Shown piece by piece: positions 33,235 to 46,129 of a stretch of 64,000 nucleotides of DNA. Below the pieces are notes generated by a model. That model worked only from the letters and a program-made list of their open reading frames with translations. It had not been told where the DNA came from and did no database searches. Position 1 is the first letter of the stretch. Every line of letters begins with the position of its first letter. A program made the position numbers and the translations under genes. The DNA comes from Gordonia araii NBRC 100433 (lineage in GTDB: Bacteria > Actinomycetota > Actinomycetes > Mycobacteriales > Mycobacteriaceae): NCBI RefSeq assembly GCF_000241265.1, contig NZ_BAEE01000012.1:1-64000 (forward strand), in the 5' to 3' direction.

Positions 33235-34632
33235 TCAGCCCTCGTCGCCGCGAGAGGAGCGCCACCGGGCGATCTCCTCCCCGAGCGCGGTCGACGGACC
33301 GGCCATCCCGAGTACCTCCCGGGCAATGGCCGACCAGGGTGCACATGCGTCCAGCCGTCCGAGCAGACCGCAGGTGGCCAGCTCGTTGCGCCGCCCGAAG
33401 GCGTGCCCCTCGACCAGAGCCTGACCGGCGAAAGACTCAGCGTGGTGGCCCTGGAGCATGAATGCCGCCGACGCCGATTCCGCCGCGACCTTCTCGTCGA
33501 TGCGATAGGAATCGGAATCCAGATGCCAGCCGACGACCGCCCGGATGTAGGCGCCGAAACTCTCCGGATCGGCCCGCGCGGGGTCGACGATGAACCCGGC
33601 CTCCTGGGCGAGCCGGTACGCGGCGGCGACGTCGTCGCGCATCAGCGCGGCGAACACGACGCGTTCCACCTCGAGTTCGGCCGGGGTCAGCTCGATGCAC
33701 AATCCGAAGTCGACGAAACCCACCCGGCCATCGGGCAGGGCCAGCACATTGCCCGGGTGCGGGTCGGCGACGAACTTGCCGATCCGGTACATCTCACCGC
33801 AGTAGAAGCGATAGACCGTCTCGCCGATGCGGTCCCGCCGCTCCTGCGGCAGCTCACACGCCTCGTCGAAGCCGACACCGTCGAGCCACTCGGAGACCAG
33901 GACTTCGTCCGTGCACAACTCGGGCACGATGTCCGGGACGGCAAATGCCGGGTGTCCGGCATAGCGCTCAGCGAAGGCGCGCTGGTTGGCCGCCTCGGCC
34001 GCGAAGTCCAGTTCCCGGGAGATCTGCCGGATGACCTCCTCGACCAGCGCGGTCGCGTTCGCCGCAGGCATTTGTTTAGCGAGGACGCGGGTCAGCAGCC
34101 GCAGGTTCTTCAGATCCGCGCGCACCATGCGATCCACGTCCGGGTACTTGACCTTGACCGCCACCGCCCGGCCGTCGCGCAGCGTGCCGCGGTAGACCTG
34201 GCCGATCGACGCGGCGGCCATCGGCCCCTCCAGGGTCTCGATGTCGCCGTAGCGCGCACCGAGCGCCCTGCGCAGCGTCGCGTCCATATCGTCGTCGTTC
34301 CAGCGCGGCACCGAGTCGAAGAGCGGCTTGAGCCGCCGGGAGAATTCCGCACGGGTCTGCGGGTTGCGGATTCCGATTCCGACGACACCGATCGCCTGGC
34401 CCAGTTTCTGTGCGGCGCCCCGCATTCCACCCGCGGTCATCACGATGTCGTCGGCCAGCTTCAGCAGCGTCCGCTCCTGCGCACGGGCGGAGTCGTCGGC
34501 CGAGCGAAGCGGTGTCAACGCCGCGTTGAGCGCACTGCGCCCGGCGTGACGCGCCACCACGCCGCCGACCTTGCTGCCGCGCCGGAACCGGCCCCGCGTC
34601 GGCTGGTTCGACGAGTCGTCGTCTAGCTCCAC
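33235..34632 (-). CDS. AarF/ABC1/UbiB-family kinase-like protein
   Basis: Atypical kinase-like protein (about 465 residues). The K-x-G-Q motif region appears as AAQKLGQAIGV, the Ala-rich nucleotide loop as GPMAAASIGQVYRG, Lys in AVAVKVKYPDVDRM, the ExD motif as ISRELDFAAEA, and the metal site as DPHPGNVLALPDGRVGFVDF. No quinone-biosynthesis partner is nearby; actinobacterial members are often linked to lipid or membrane functions. I prefer GTG 34632 because GGGAGG lies six bases before it; in-frame starts at 34635 and 34653 are possible. It ends shortly before operator 5 and is transcribed toward the Mce operon. Confidence 0.88.
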   Translation of the reverse strand: MELDDDSSNQPTRGRFRRGSKVGGVVARHAGRSALNAALTPLRSADDSARAQERTLLKLADDIVMTAGGMRGAAQKLGQAIGVVGIGIRNPQTRAEFSRRLKPLFDSVPRWNDDDMDATLRRALGARYGDIETLEGPMAAASIGQVYRGTLRDGRAVAVKVKYPDVDRMVRADLKNLRLLTRVLAKQMPAANATALVEEVIRQISRELDFAAEAANQRAFAERYAGHPAFAVPDIVPELCTDEVLVSEWLDGVGFDEACELPQERRDRIGETVYRFYCGEMYRIGKFVADPHPGNVLALPDGRVGFVDFGLCIELTPAELEVERVVFAALMRDDVAAAYRLAQEAGFIVDPARADPESFGAYIRAVVGWHLDSDSYRIDEKVAAESASAAFMLQGHHAESFAGQALVEGHAFGRRNELATCGLLGRLDACAPWSAIAREVLGMAGPSTALGEEIARWRSSRGDEG

Positions 34633-34695
34633 CACTGACCTCCCCCGGGCCACTGCGGCCCGCGCGGCGACCTTCCACCGGATCTGGCGCTCATC

Positions 34696-34862
34696 CTAGT
34701 GTCGCGTGTTGGAAATTCGTTGATGGTTGCCGCGAGGACGATGGGCGATCTGGCAAGGCGGAGGAGGGAGTGATAGCGGAGCTATCGCGACCGACGACAA
34801 CGCAGCCAGGCGTTCATCGAACCACGGCAAGCGCAACAGGAATTTTCGACACGCGACACTAG
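34696..34862. mobile_element. MITE-like fold-back element (167 bp)
   Basis: Almost the whole 167-bp segment is an imperfect inverted repeat. Its outer 23 bp (left CTAGTGTCGCGTGTTGGAAA.., right arm reverse complement CTAGTGTCGCGTGTCGAAAA..) differ at two positions. The centre is the perfect mini-hairpin GATAGC-GGA-GCTATC at 34772-34786, exactly at the midpoint. It carries no convincing gene. It fills the 306-bp space between the AarF-like gene and the SRPBCC gene. A non-autonomous transposable element or a long structured RNA are the main options. I saw no second copy in the window. Confidence 0.6.
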
Positions 34863-34938
34863 TGCTCCGCGTCGGGATGCTAGACGGATCCGGCGGCCGG
34901 CGAGCCCGCTGTCGTCCCGGCACCGGGCCGGTCCGGCT

Positions 34939-35490
34939 TCAGAACGCCCGCCGGATCGCGAACGCCAGGAACGGACGGACGAAGACGCCGGTCCACCGCA
35001 GCGGCAGGAATCCCACGAAGCGAGGCTCGATAGCGACGGTGTAGGTGACGATCGACCGGTTGCGCCCGCGAGCGACGACCACCGCCTCTTCGGCGATCCC
35101 CTTCACGACGATGGGCACCGAGGTACCGACCCCGACGGCGGCCATGCGCTGCGCGCCGGAGGTGTCGACCACCGTGCTCGTCATCGCGACGATCCCGCGG
35201 AAAGCCCTGGTCCCCCCGTCGGCCGTCGGACCGGAGTACACGGGCGCGAGCCGGATCAGCGGCCCGTTGAGAACCTGCCGCCACGCCGTCGCGACGTCCA
35301 CGGGTACCTCGACCTCAGCGGTCACCGCCCATGCCGCCTCGTGGTCCAGGAAGGCCCGCAGATCCGCCGGCGCGTCGATGCGGAATCGGCGCGGCCCGGT
35401 CGATCCCGACGCCAGCAGCGCCAGGACGAACAGGCCGCCGAGCCCCAGCGCAGCCGCGACGAGCACGACGATGATGATGATTGTCCCCAT
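34939..35490 (-). CDS. Membrane-anchored SRPBCC-family protein
   Basis: A 183-residue protein beginning with a hydrophobic anchor (IIIIVVLVAAALGLGGLFVL), then an SRPBCC-like ligand-binding domain: EAAWAVTAEVEVPVDVATAW, VYSGPTADGGTRAFRG and IVTYTVAIEPRFVGFLPLRW. The end LPLRWTGVFVRPFLAFAIRR resembles the C-terminal helix of the SRPBCC protein at 17161 (LPLRWISPLFALIFRFGLRG), so the two may be distant relatives. The ATG at 35490 lies 24 bases from a palindrome at 35515. Probable function is binding of hydrophobic ligands at the membrane. Confidence 0.7.
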   Translation of the reverse strand: MGTIIIIVVLVAAALGLGGLFVLALLASGSTGPRRFRIDAPADLRAFLDHEAAWAVTAEVEVPVDVATAWRQVLNGPLIRLAPVYSGPTADGGTRAFRGIVAMTSTVVDTSGAQRMAAVGVGTSVPIVVKGIAEEAVVVARGRNRSIVTYTVAIEPRFVGFLPLRWTGVFVRPFLAFAIRRAF

Positions 35491-35514
35491 GGTGAGGTCC
35501 TCCCCCTATATGAA

Positions 35515-35528
35515 AGTGATACGTCACT
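35515..35528. promoter_or_regulatory. TetR-type palindrome AGTGATACGTCACT
   Basis: 5-bp arms AGTGA/TCACT around TACG, 24 bp upstream of the membrane-anchored SRPBCC gene. Same size and spacing as sites 1-5 but arm base 2 is G instead of C, so it may be read by a related regulator. Confidence 0.5.
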
Positions 35529-35596
35529 CTAACTAATAGGAGAGTTCGCGCAAGCGCATCGGAGAATTAGGTCAGGCGACTTCCGTTCGCGCCCGA

Positions 35597-36703
35597 TCAG
35601 GCGCGAACGACTCCCGGTTCGACCAGAGCGTCCACGGTCGTGAGGAAGCCGTCGACGGCCGGCCACGTGTGGGCGACGGCGTCGGGTCCGGCGAGCAGCC
35701 CGAGATGGCTGGATTCGACAGTGGTGAACTCGACGTGCGGCGAGCCCGACAACAGGGTCACGCCGTGACGGGCCGCATCCCACGAGCACAATGCGTCTCG
35801 ATGGCTGCCGAACAGCTGAACGGGCACGTCGACGGCATCGAGATCGACGGTCAGACCGTCGAACCGCAGCTGCCCGACGCGCAACTCGTTGCGGTAGATG
35901 AAGCTCTCCCACATCTCCTCGGCCAGTCGCCCGGGGTAGCCAGGGAAGTCGCGCTGGAATCGGTCGATGACCTCCATGCGCTTGAGGGTGTCGGTCTCGC
36001 CGAGGTGAGTGGCGACGAACCAGGGCTTCTTCAGTTCGCGGTCCCACGACGTCGCGCGGTAGGCGACCTTCACCGCCGGTGAAGGGATGCCGCCGAGCAG
36101 GCGCAGCGCCGCGGTCGGCACCCGTCCCCCGGTGGGTTTCATCAGCGCGCGCGCCAGCGAATAACCGGGCAGCGCGTCGTAGTCGAGCGGCGTGCCGACG
36201 GTGACCACGCTGCGAATGTGCCGCGCGCCCTCGGGCTGGGCCGCGGTCGTCAGCAACGACAGCGTGCCGCCCAGGCTCCAGCCGTAGAGGTCCACGACGC
36301 CGGCGTCGTCGCCGTAGTCCTCGATGACCCGCCGGATCGCCTGCGGGATGATGTCGGCGATGAAGTCGGCGAACCCCATCGCACGGTCGGCGTAGGTCAC
36401 CTCGCCGAAGTCGACGACGTAGGGCACCCGGCCCGCGTCGCGCAGATGTGCCACCACCGAGTGCTCGGGCGAGAGGTCGTAGCAACTGGCCGGTGCGGCG
36501 ATCGGCGGGACCAGAAGGATCGGCGTGCGTCCGGCTTCGCGCGCGGCCCGGACCTGCTCGTCGTCGGCATAACGCCGCAGCGTGCGGTGCTCGCCGTCGG
36601 CGACGGTGACGTGCTCGGTGCGGTGCGGCGGCGCGATGCCTCCGCCGAGAGTGAGCGACCAGAGGTTGCGCAGGCCGCGTTCGGCGGCGGCGAGGTCAAG
36701 CAT
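35597..36703 (-). CDS. PhaC-like alpha/beta hydrolase
   Basis: A 368-residue cytosolic alpha/beta hydrolase resembling the poly(3-hydroxyalkanoate) synthase group: PILLVPPIAAPASCYDLSPE, AGRVPYVVDFGEVTYAD, then the nucleophile elbow YGWSLGGT. True PhaC synthases have Cys in the elbow (G-x-C-x-G); here it is Ser, so hydrolysis or acyl transfer is more likely than polymerisation. Candidate acid and base are in FGSHRDAL and SSHLGLL. TAAGAT six bases before the ATG predicts a leaderless message. It is a single gene between the SRPBCC gene and the siderophore reductase. Confidence 0.8.
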   Translation of the reverse strand: MLDLAAAERGLRNLWSLTLGGGIAPPHRTEHVTVADGEHRTLRRYADDEQVRAAREAGRTPILLVPPIAAPASCYDLSPEHSVVAHLRDAGRVPYVVDFGEVTYADRAMGFADFIADIIPQAIRRVIEDYGDDAGVVDLYGWSLGGTLSLLTTAAQPEGARHIRSVVTVGTPLDYDALPGYSLARALMKPTGGRVPTAALRLLGGIPSPAVKVAYRATSWDRELKKPWFVATHLGETDTLKRMEVIDRFQRDFPGYPGRLAEEMWESFIYRNELRVGQLRFDGLTVDLDAVDVPVQLFGSHRDALCSWDAARHGVTLLSGSPHVEFTTVESSHLGLLAGPDAVAHTWPAVDGFLTTVDALVEPGVVRA

Positions 36704-36709
36704 GCGCTC

Positions 36710-36715
36710 ATCTTA
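36710..36715 (-). promoter_or_regulatory. -10 box for leaderless PhaC-like gene
   Basis: TAAGAT (minus strand) is six bases before the ATG at 36703. Confidence 0.45.
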
Positions 36716-36753
36716 CCGGCGAGTCAGATAGCGGTCGTCGTGCGGTACCGCAA

Positions 36754-36795
36754 CTCCCGGTGGCCGTCGGCGTCGTTGGCGACGGCCACCGGGAG
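36754..36795 (-). terminator. Perfect 16-bp hairpin downstream of siderophore reductase
   Basis: Arms at 36754-36769 and 36780-36795 (CTCCCGGTGGCCGTCG and its exact complement) around a 10-base loop. It begins 28 bases past the stop at 36824. No U-run follows, as is common for actinobacterial terminators. Confidence 0.6.
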
Positions 36796-36823
36796 AACGT
36801 CTATGCCGGCCGTCCTGGGGCGC

Positions 36824-37573
36824 TCAGCCGGCGATCCAGTACGCCTGCGACTTCACGCCGTCGCGGCCGAGACCGTACTCGGTGCGCAGCAGCGCAGTGA
36901 TCGCGCGCGTCGAGGCGGTCTCGGTGGCAACCCACCCGTGATAGCCGGTGGCGTCGAACGCGGCGGCGCGCACCGCGTCGACGATGGCGGTGCCGTCGTC
37001 GCCGCGCGGAATCCACTCGACGCGGTGGTGGTCGCGCATCCGCAACGGCAACGTGTACTCGTCGTCGTGCTGGTACTCCATCCAGATCGTGACGGGCACG
37101 TCGGGCGAGTCGGAGACGGCGATGGCCTCGAGCAGCGAGTTGACCGCCGGAAGCGAAGCCGTGTCGCCGACGATGAGCCAGCCGTCGGCATCGGGGTGCG
37201 GGAGCGCGAAGTCCGCGCCCATCACCGTCGCCAGAATCTCGTCGCCGACGAAGGTCGTCTGCGCCCAGCGGGCCGCCACCCCGTCGTGGATGGCGAATTC
37301 AACTGCAAAGGTGCCGGTCTCCGGGTCGGGATTGACCAACGTGTAGGCGCGCTGGTGCGGCTTCCCGTCGCGGGAGAACCACAGGCGGATCCACATCGTC
37401 GGATGCCGGCGCGTGGCCTCCAGCAGCCCTCCGTCGTCGAAGTACACGCGCACATAGTGTTCGGTGATCGACTCGACGGCGGTGACGGTCAACTGGAAGT
37501 CGTCGGCGCGGAGCAACCGCAGGACGGCGCCCTGCCAGCCGCGGTACGGCGCCTTCGTCGCGAAGGTGGTCAT
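36824..37573 (-). CDS. Siderophore-interacting FAD-binding reductase (SIP family)
   Basis: Cytosolic flavin reductase that releases iron from ferric siderophores, 249 residues. The N-terminal FAD domain has VRVYFDDGG and the flavin motif QRAYTLVNP. The C-terminal NAD(P)H/SIP domain has WLIVGDTASLPAVNSLLEAI and WVATETASTRAITALLRTEY, the typical SIP end. The ATG at 37573 is preceded by TAACCT at leaderless spacing, inside an IdeR/DtxR-type iron box, so expression should rise under iron limitation. It is monocistronic, ending in a strong hairpin. Confidence 0.92.
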   Translation of the reverse strand: MTTFATKAPYRGWQGAVLRLLRADDFQLTVTAVESITEHYVRVYFDDGGLLEATRRHPTMWIRLWFSRDGKPHQRAYTLVNPDPETGTFAVEFAIHDGVAARWAQTTFVGDEILATVMGADFALPHPDADGWLIVGDTASLPAVNSLLEAIAVSDSPDVPVTIWMEYQHDDEYTLPLRMRDHHRVEWIPRGDDGTAIVDAVRAAAFDATGYHGWVATETASTRAITALLRTEYGLGRDGVKSQAYWIAG

Positions 37574-37577
37574 GCGA

Positions 37578-37596
37578 GTAGGTTAGCGTAACCTAA
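37578..37596. promoter_or_regulatory. IdeR/DtxR iron box over the -10 of the SIP gene
   Basis: GTAGGTTAGCGTAACCTAA matches the consensus TTAGGTTAGSCTAACCTAA at 17 of 19 positions. The minus-strand TAACCT used as -10 lies within it. Confidence 0.8.
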
Positions 37597-37627
37597 CTAG
37601 TCTCGCGACCCCTGGAATCAGCCGGAG

Positions 37628-37969
37628 CTAAACCGCGGCCAGGCGGACCTGTCCGGGATGGGTCTCCAGGTAATGCCTGGTGAACGTGCACACCGGACGC
37701 AACCGCGCGCCGGTCTGCTTCACGTAGTCGACGGCCGAGCTGGTCAACCGGGTCGCGAGTCCGTGGCCCGTGTACTCGTCGTAGAGGACCGTGTGCAGCA
37801 CCGTCACGACGTCGCCGTCGGCCTCGTGCTCGGCGTGGTAGCCAAGGACGCCGACCAGGTCGCCGGCCACCCACAGCTCGAAACGCTCACGGTCGGGGTT
37901 GTGCTGCACCTGGCTGATCTGCTGCAAGATCTTCTCGGCCGGGCGAGCCGGCTTCTTCCGGTACCTCAT
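37628..37969 (-). CDS. GNAT-type N-acetyltransferase (YjdJ-like)
   Basis: A 113-residue protein of the short GNAT-like class. FELWVAGDLVGVLGYHAE is the central strand, VLHTVLYDEYTGHGLATRLT contains the acetyl-CoA loop G-H-G-L-A, and ARLRPVCTFTRHYLETHPGQ is the characteristic P-x-C-x-x-x-x-x-Y-x-x-x-H-P ending. The ATG at 37969 follows AAGGGAGG. It stands alone between the SIP gene and thiC; the acetylated substrate is unknown. Confidence 0.85.
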   Translation of the reverse strand: MRYRKKPARPAEKILQQISQVQHNPDRERFELWVAGDLVGVLGYHAEHEADGDVVTVLHTVLYDEYTGHGLATRLTSSAVDYVKQTGARLRPVCTFTRHYLETHPGQVRLAAV

Positions 37970-38018
37970 CGCGACCTCCCTTCGGTCTCATCGTTCGCGA
38001 AGTCCTCGGAGCACTATA

Positions 38019-38034
38019 TGTGACTTGACTCACA
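38019..38034. promoter_or_regulatory. CRP/GlxR-like palindrome
   Basis: TGTGA-CTTGAC-TCACA, matching the TGTGA-N6-TCACA core. It lies 50 bp upstream of the GNAT gene start and about 115 bp upstream of the thiC riboswitch. A further TGTGA follows at 38045. Confidence 0.45.
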
Positions 38035-38144
38035 TCGTACAGAATGTGACTGATGTGGCTAGTGTGATTACTTCTTCGCCATCAACCCGATACTCGACGG
38101 TGACTGTCGTAGGCTGTGCCCTGCGGAGGAATCCGCGCACAACC

Positions 38145-40793
<2,649 letters not shown>

Positions 40794-40794
<1 letters not shown>

Positions 40795-40829
40795 CGGGCC
40801 GTCGTGGTCACTATGTCCACGAGGCCCGC
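40794..40829. terminator. Hairpin between convergent thiD and secreted-protein genes
   Basis: GCGGGCC-gt-CGTGG, a nine-base loop, CCACG-a-GGCCCGC: a 12-bp stem with one asymmetric bulge, directly after the thiD stop. It can serve both strands. Confidence 0.6.
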
Positions 40830-40850
40830 GTCAGACGACGATTTTGACGG

Positions 40851-41384
40851 TCAGCGCCACATCCAGAAGTTCACCTGGCGCACGTTGTTGAGGTAGGCGT
40901 GGCCGAGCCAGACGCCGTTGGGCAGCATCCGCAGCTCGTCGTGTCCGAACCCGAGGCCGCTGCGCGAGTAGTCGATGCGCATGACCGCACGCCCGTCCCG
41001 GATCGAGCGCGCGACGAAGACGTTGGCCGGAAGCACCTCGGTGCCGGCGAACGGATTGATCAGCCAGCCGCGGTGGAAGTTCTTACCGGTGAACACCAGT
41101 CCCATCGCGGAGGTCGCGGCCGGATTCGGCGGGCCGAGCGGACGGGCCTGCCCGTGCAGCGCGACGTTACGGGGCAGCGGTCCGATCCGCAGGGTCGCGA
41201 ACAGCCGATCGAACTGGGCCTGGCTGCAGGTCTCGCGGAGCGCGGTCACGGATGCGCCGACCGTCGCCCGAGAAGATGCGCTCGGACAGGGAACGGCCGC
41301 GGTGGCCGGGGATACCAGCGGCACGCTGACCAGCGCGAACGCCGCTGCCGCGATCGCAGCACGGCGCAAATGGAGGGATCTCAT
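40851..41384 (-). CDS. Secreted protein, function unknown
   Basis: A 177-residue exported protein. A Sec signal peptide (RRAAIAAAAFALVSVPLVSP, cleavage about ATAA-VPC) precedes a ~145-residue mature domain with two Cys (C-P-S and ETCSQA) able to form a disulfide. It ends with Trp/Asn-rich HAYLNNVRQVNFWMWR. No family recognised. The ATG at 41384 is chosen for its AAAGGAG site seven bases upstream; the long frame to 42812 is a shadow of the MFS gene. It is divergent from the transporter at 41472. Confidence 0.75.
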   Translation of the reverse strand: MRSLHLRRAAIAAAAFALVSVPLVSPATAAVPCPSASSRATVGASVTALRETCSQAQFDRLFATLRIGPLPRNVALHGQARPLGPPNPAATSAMGLVFTGKNFHRGWLINPFAGTEVLPANVFVARSIRDGRAVMRIDYSRSGLGFGHDELRMLPNGVWLGHAYLNNVRQVNFWMWR

Positions 41385-41471
41385 GGCAACTCCTTTTTGC
41401 CCGATTCCGACCCACCTCCGGATTACTCCCTTCCTAGCCAGGACGCAAGAAGTCGGGTTACATAGGCATAG

Positions 41472-42824
41472 ATGGCCAATTCGTCCACCGCAGCGCCCCA
41501 CCCCGTCCCGTCGACACGCACGGTCCGCCGGGCCATCGGTGCCTCGGCGATCGGCAACGCCACCGAATGGTTCGACTACGGCGTCTACGCCGCGGCCACC
41601 ACCTATCTGACCCAGGCCTTCTTCCCCGGCGAGTGGGGCAGCATCGGCACGATGCTGGGCTTCGCCGTGTCCTTCGTACTTCGCCCGCTGGGCGGTTTCG
41701 TGTGGGGCCCGATCGGCGACCGGGTCGGCCGCAAGCACGTACTCGCCCTGACCATCCTGCTGATCTCGGTGGCCACCGCGCTGATCGGCGTCCTGCCAAC
41801 GCACGCGTCGATCGGCGTCTGGGCTCCCGTCCTGCTCATCGCGCTGCGCGTCGTGCAAGGCTTCTCGACCGGCGGCGAATACGGCGGTGCAGCGACCTTC
41901 ATGGCCGAGTACTCCCCCGACGCCAAGCGCGGCCGCTACGGCAGTTTCCTGGAGGTCGGCACCATGGCCGGGTTCGCCTCGGGAACGGCCATCGTATTGC
42001 TGCTCAACCTGATGCTGTCCGACGAGCAGATGTCGACGTGGGGCTGGCGTCTGCCGTTCCTGCTCGCCTTGCCGCTCGGCCTCATCGGCTTGTACCTGCG
42101 CTCGCGTCTCGACGACTCGCCGGTGTTCACGGAGGTCGGCGAGAAGGCCGGCGACCGGGTCAACGTCTCGATGTGGGCGGCACTGCGACGGACCGTCGTC
42201 CGGTACTGGCGGCCGATCCTCATCATGTTCGGCATGGTGGTGGCGCTCAACGTCTGCAACTACACCCTGCTCGCCTATCAGCCGGACTATTTGAAGAACA
42301 CCATCGGTCTCAGCGAGGAGGCGGGATCCCAGGTGGTCCTCATCGGCCAGGTGCTGATGATGCTGGCGATCCCCTTCTTCGGCGCGCTGTCGGACCGGAC
42401 CGGCCGCAAGCCGATGTGGTGGGGGTCGTTGATCGGGCTGTTCGTCTTCGCCCTGCCGATGTACTGGCTGATGGGCCAGGGCTTCGGCTGGGCGATCGTG
42501 GGCTTCGTCGTGCTGGGTCTTCTCTACATTCCGCAGCTGTCGACCATCTCGGCGACCTTCCCGGCGATGTTCCCCACTCAGGCGCGCTACGCCGGCTTCG
42601 CGATCTCCTACAACGTGTCGACGGCGATGTTCGGCGGCACGGCACCGCTCGTGAACGAGGCTGTCGTGAGCGGCACCGGCTGGCACCTGTTCCCGGCCGC
42701 CTACATGATGGGCGCGTGTGTCATCGGGATGATCGCGGTCTACTTCCTGCGCGAAACGGCCGGGGTGTCGATCCGCGGTACGAAGACGCCGAAACAGGGT
42801 CTCGAGCCGCAAATGACGGCCTAG
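41472..42824 (+). CDS. MFS transporter, metabolite:H+ symporter (ProP/MHS-like)
   Basis: A 450-residue, 12-segment transporter. MHS-family features are NATEWFDYGVYAAATTYLTQ at the N terminus, the loop PIGDRVGRKHVL, LRVVQGFSTGGEYGGAATFM (G-E-Y/W-G-G-A), and SDRTGRKPMWW. These suggest uptake of a compatible solute or a small carboxylate such as proline or betaine. The ATG starts two bases after an in-frame-independent AT-rich promoter region, divergent from the secreted protein gene. Substrate is not predictable. Confidence 0.88.
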   Translation: MANSSTAAPHPVPSTRTVRRAIGASAIGNATEWFDYGVYAAATTYLTQAFFPGEWGSIGTMLGFAVSFVLRPLGGFVWGPIGDRVGRKHVLALTILLISVATALIGVLPTHASIGVWAPVLLIALRVVQGFSTGGEYGGAATFMAEYSPDAKRGRYGSFLEVGTMAGFASGTAIVLLLNLMLSDEQMSTWGWRLPFLLALPLGLIGLYLRSRLDDSPVFTEVGEKAGDRVNVSMWAALRRTVVRYWRPILIMFGMVVALNVCNYTLLAYQPDYLKNTIGLSEEAGSQVVLIGQVLMMLAIPFFGALSDRTGRKPMWWGSLIGLFVFALPMYWLMGQGFGWAIVGFVVLGLLYIPQLSTISATFPAMFPTQARYAGFAISYNVSTAMFGGTAPLVNEAVVSGTGWHLFPAAYMMGACVIGMIAVYFLRETAGVSIRGTKTPKQGLEPQMTA

Positions 42825-42837
42825 CTCCGACGATTGC

Positions 42838-42843
42838 TAGCCT
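42838..42843 (+). promoter_or_regulatory. -10 box pointing to ATG 42850
   Basis: TAGCCT six bases before ATG 42850, the same layout as other leaderless genes here. The ATG opens frame 42850, not the frame of the downstream gene body. Confidence 0.4.
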
Positions 42844-42965
42844 CCCCTCATGGAGCCGCCGCGGGGAGCGATACCACCACCAACGACACCGTATGTTTCA
42901 CCATCTTCACGGCCCCCGGACAGCCTGTACGCGGCTCACCCGAACCCGAATCCGGCGGACGGGTC

Positions 42966-45065
<2,100 letters not shown>

Positions 45066-45074
45066 GGGTCCAGA

Positions 45075-46106
45075 TTAGCGCGCCAGTTGCTCGACGATCC
45101 GCGCCGCTGTGGCTGGCGCCAGCACGATGCCGTTGCGGCCGTGCCCCGCCGCGACGAGGGTGCGGTCGTCGATGCGCTCGACGATCGGCATGCCGTCGGC
45201 CGAGCACGGCCGGATCCCCGCGGCCGCCTCGACGAGGTCGTAGGTGCGCAGGCCGGGCATGACCTCGATCGCGTCGGCGAAAAGGTCGGCCACTCCGCCT
45301 GCTTGCGGGTCTCGGTCGTCGGCCGATGCCGGCTCGTACTGCGTGGCCCCGACGACCAGCCCGTCCGAGCGCGGCACCAGATAGACGTTGCGTCCCTCGA
45401 CGCGCGCGCGAACCACTTTCGCCGGCACCGGGACCGAGAAGCGGTTGCGGCGCAACCGCAGAATCTCCCCCTTCGCCGGAGTGAGGTGGACATCCGGGAG
45501 CAACTCGGAGGTGCCCATCCCGGCGGCGACCAGCACCTGATCGGCGGGGAGGTCTCCCAGTGCGTCGACCTGCCCGCGGTGCCAACCGACACCGGCGGCC
45601 GTCAGTTCGGTACGGAAGGCATCGAGCAGCCGACGGTTGTCCAGTGCTCCCTCACCGCTGGCGAGGTATCCGCTGTGCACGCGGGTGCTCAGCGCGTTCT
45701 CCTGGGTGCGGATCTCCCGTGCCCGCAGCGGCGTGAGCCGGTCGGCGCCGATCTGCTCGGCCCAGACGAACTGCGCCAGCTGCCGCAGGTACTCGCCGTC
45801 GGCGGCCGTGGTGGCGACGAAGAGCGAGTCGTGCGCCGACCAGATGGCCGGGTCACCGAGGCGTTCGATCCACCGCGGCCAGCGCGCGGTCGATTCCGCC
45901 GACAGGGCGAGGAGTGGCGCTTCGCCGGGGTGGCCTTCGCCCAGCGAACCGAGCATTCCCCCCGCGACATGCGCCGCGCGCTTCTGCGGACCGGCATCGT
46001 AGATGTCGACGCGCCATCCCGCATCGGCGGCGGCGAGCGCGCAGATGCTGCCGATGATGCCGCCCCCGACCACCGCCAACGTGGGTACGGGGCGGGTCGG
46101 AGTCAC
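45075..46106 (-). CDS. thiO: Glycine oxidase ThiO
   Basis: FAD enzyme that oxidises glycine to the imine used by ThiG. 343 residues of the DAO fold: [20 protein letters not shown] at the N terminus, mid-protein [28 protein letters not shown], and the C-terminal [15 protein letters not shown] and [15 protein letters not shown] 46106 is chosen: TAGGCT lies seven bases upstream, giving a leaderless mRNA. The frame continuing to 46427 is antisense to thiE. No TPP riboswitch can fit in the 30-base gap to thiE. Confidence 0.93.
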   Translation of the reverse strand: MTPTRPVPTLAVVGGGIIGSICALAAADAGWRVDIYDAGPQKRAAHVAGGMLGSLGEGHPGEAPLLALSAESTARWPRWIERLGDPAIWSAHDSLFVATTAADGEYLRQLAQFVWAEQIGADRLTPLRAREIRTQENALSTRVHSGYLASGEGALDNRRLLDAFRTELTAAGVGWHRGQVDALGDLPADQVLVAAGMGTSELLPDVHLTPAKGEILRLRRNRFSVPVPAKVVRARVEGRNVYLVPRSDGLVVGATQYEPASADDRDPQAGGVADLFADAIEVMPGLRTYDLVEAAAGIRPCSADGMPIVERIDDRTLVAAGHGRNGIVLAPATAARIVEQLAR

Positions 46107-46113
46107 GGTTGTG

Positions 46114-46119
46114 AGCCTA
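46114..46119 (-). promoter_or_regulatory. -10 box for leaderless thiO
   Basis: TAGGCT on the minus strand, seven bases before GTG 46106. Confidence 0.55.
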
Positions 46120-46123
46120 TCGC

Positions 46124-46129
46124 TACCGT
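46124..46129 (+). promoter_or_regulatory. -10 box for leaderless thiE
   Basis: TACCGT on the plus strand, seven bases before GTG 46137. It mirrors the thiO -10 in the same 30-base gap. Confidence 0.55.
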
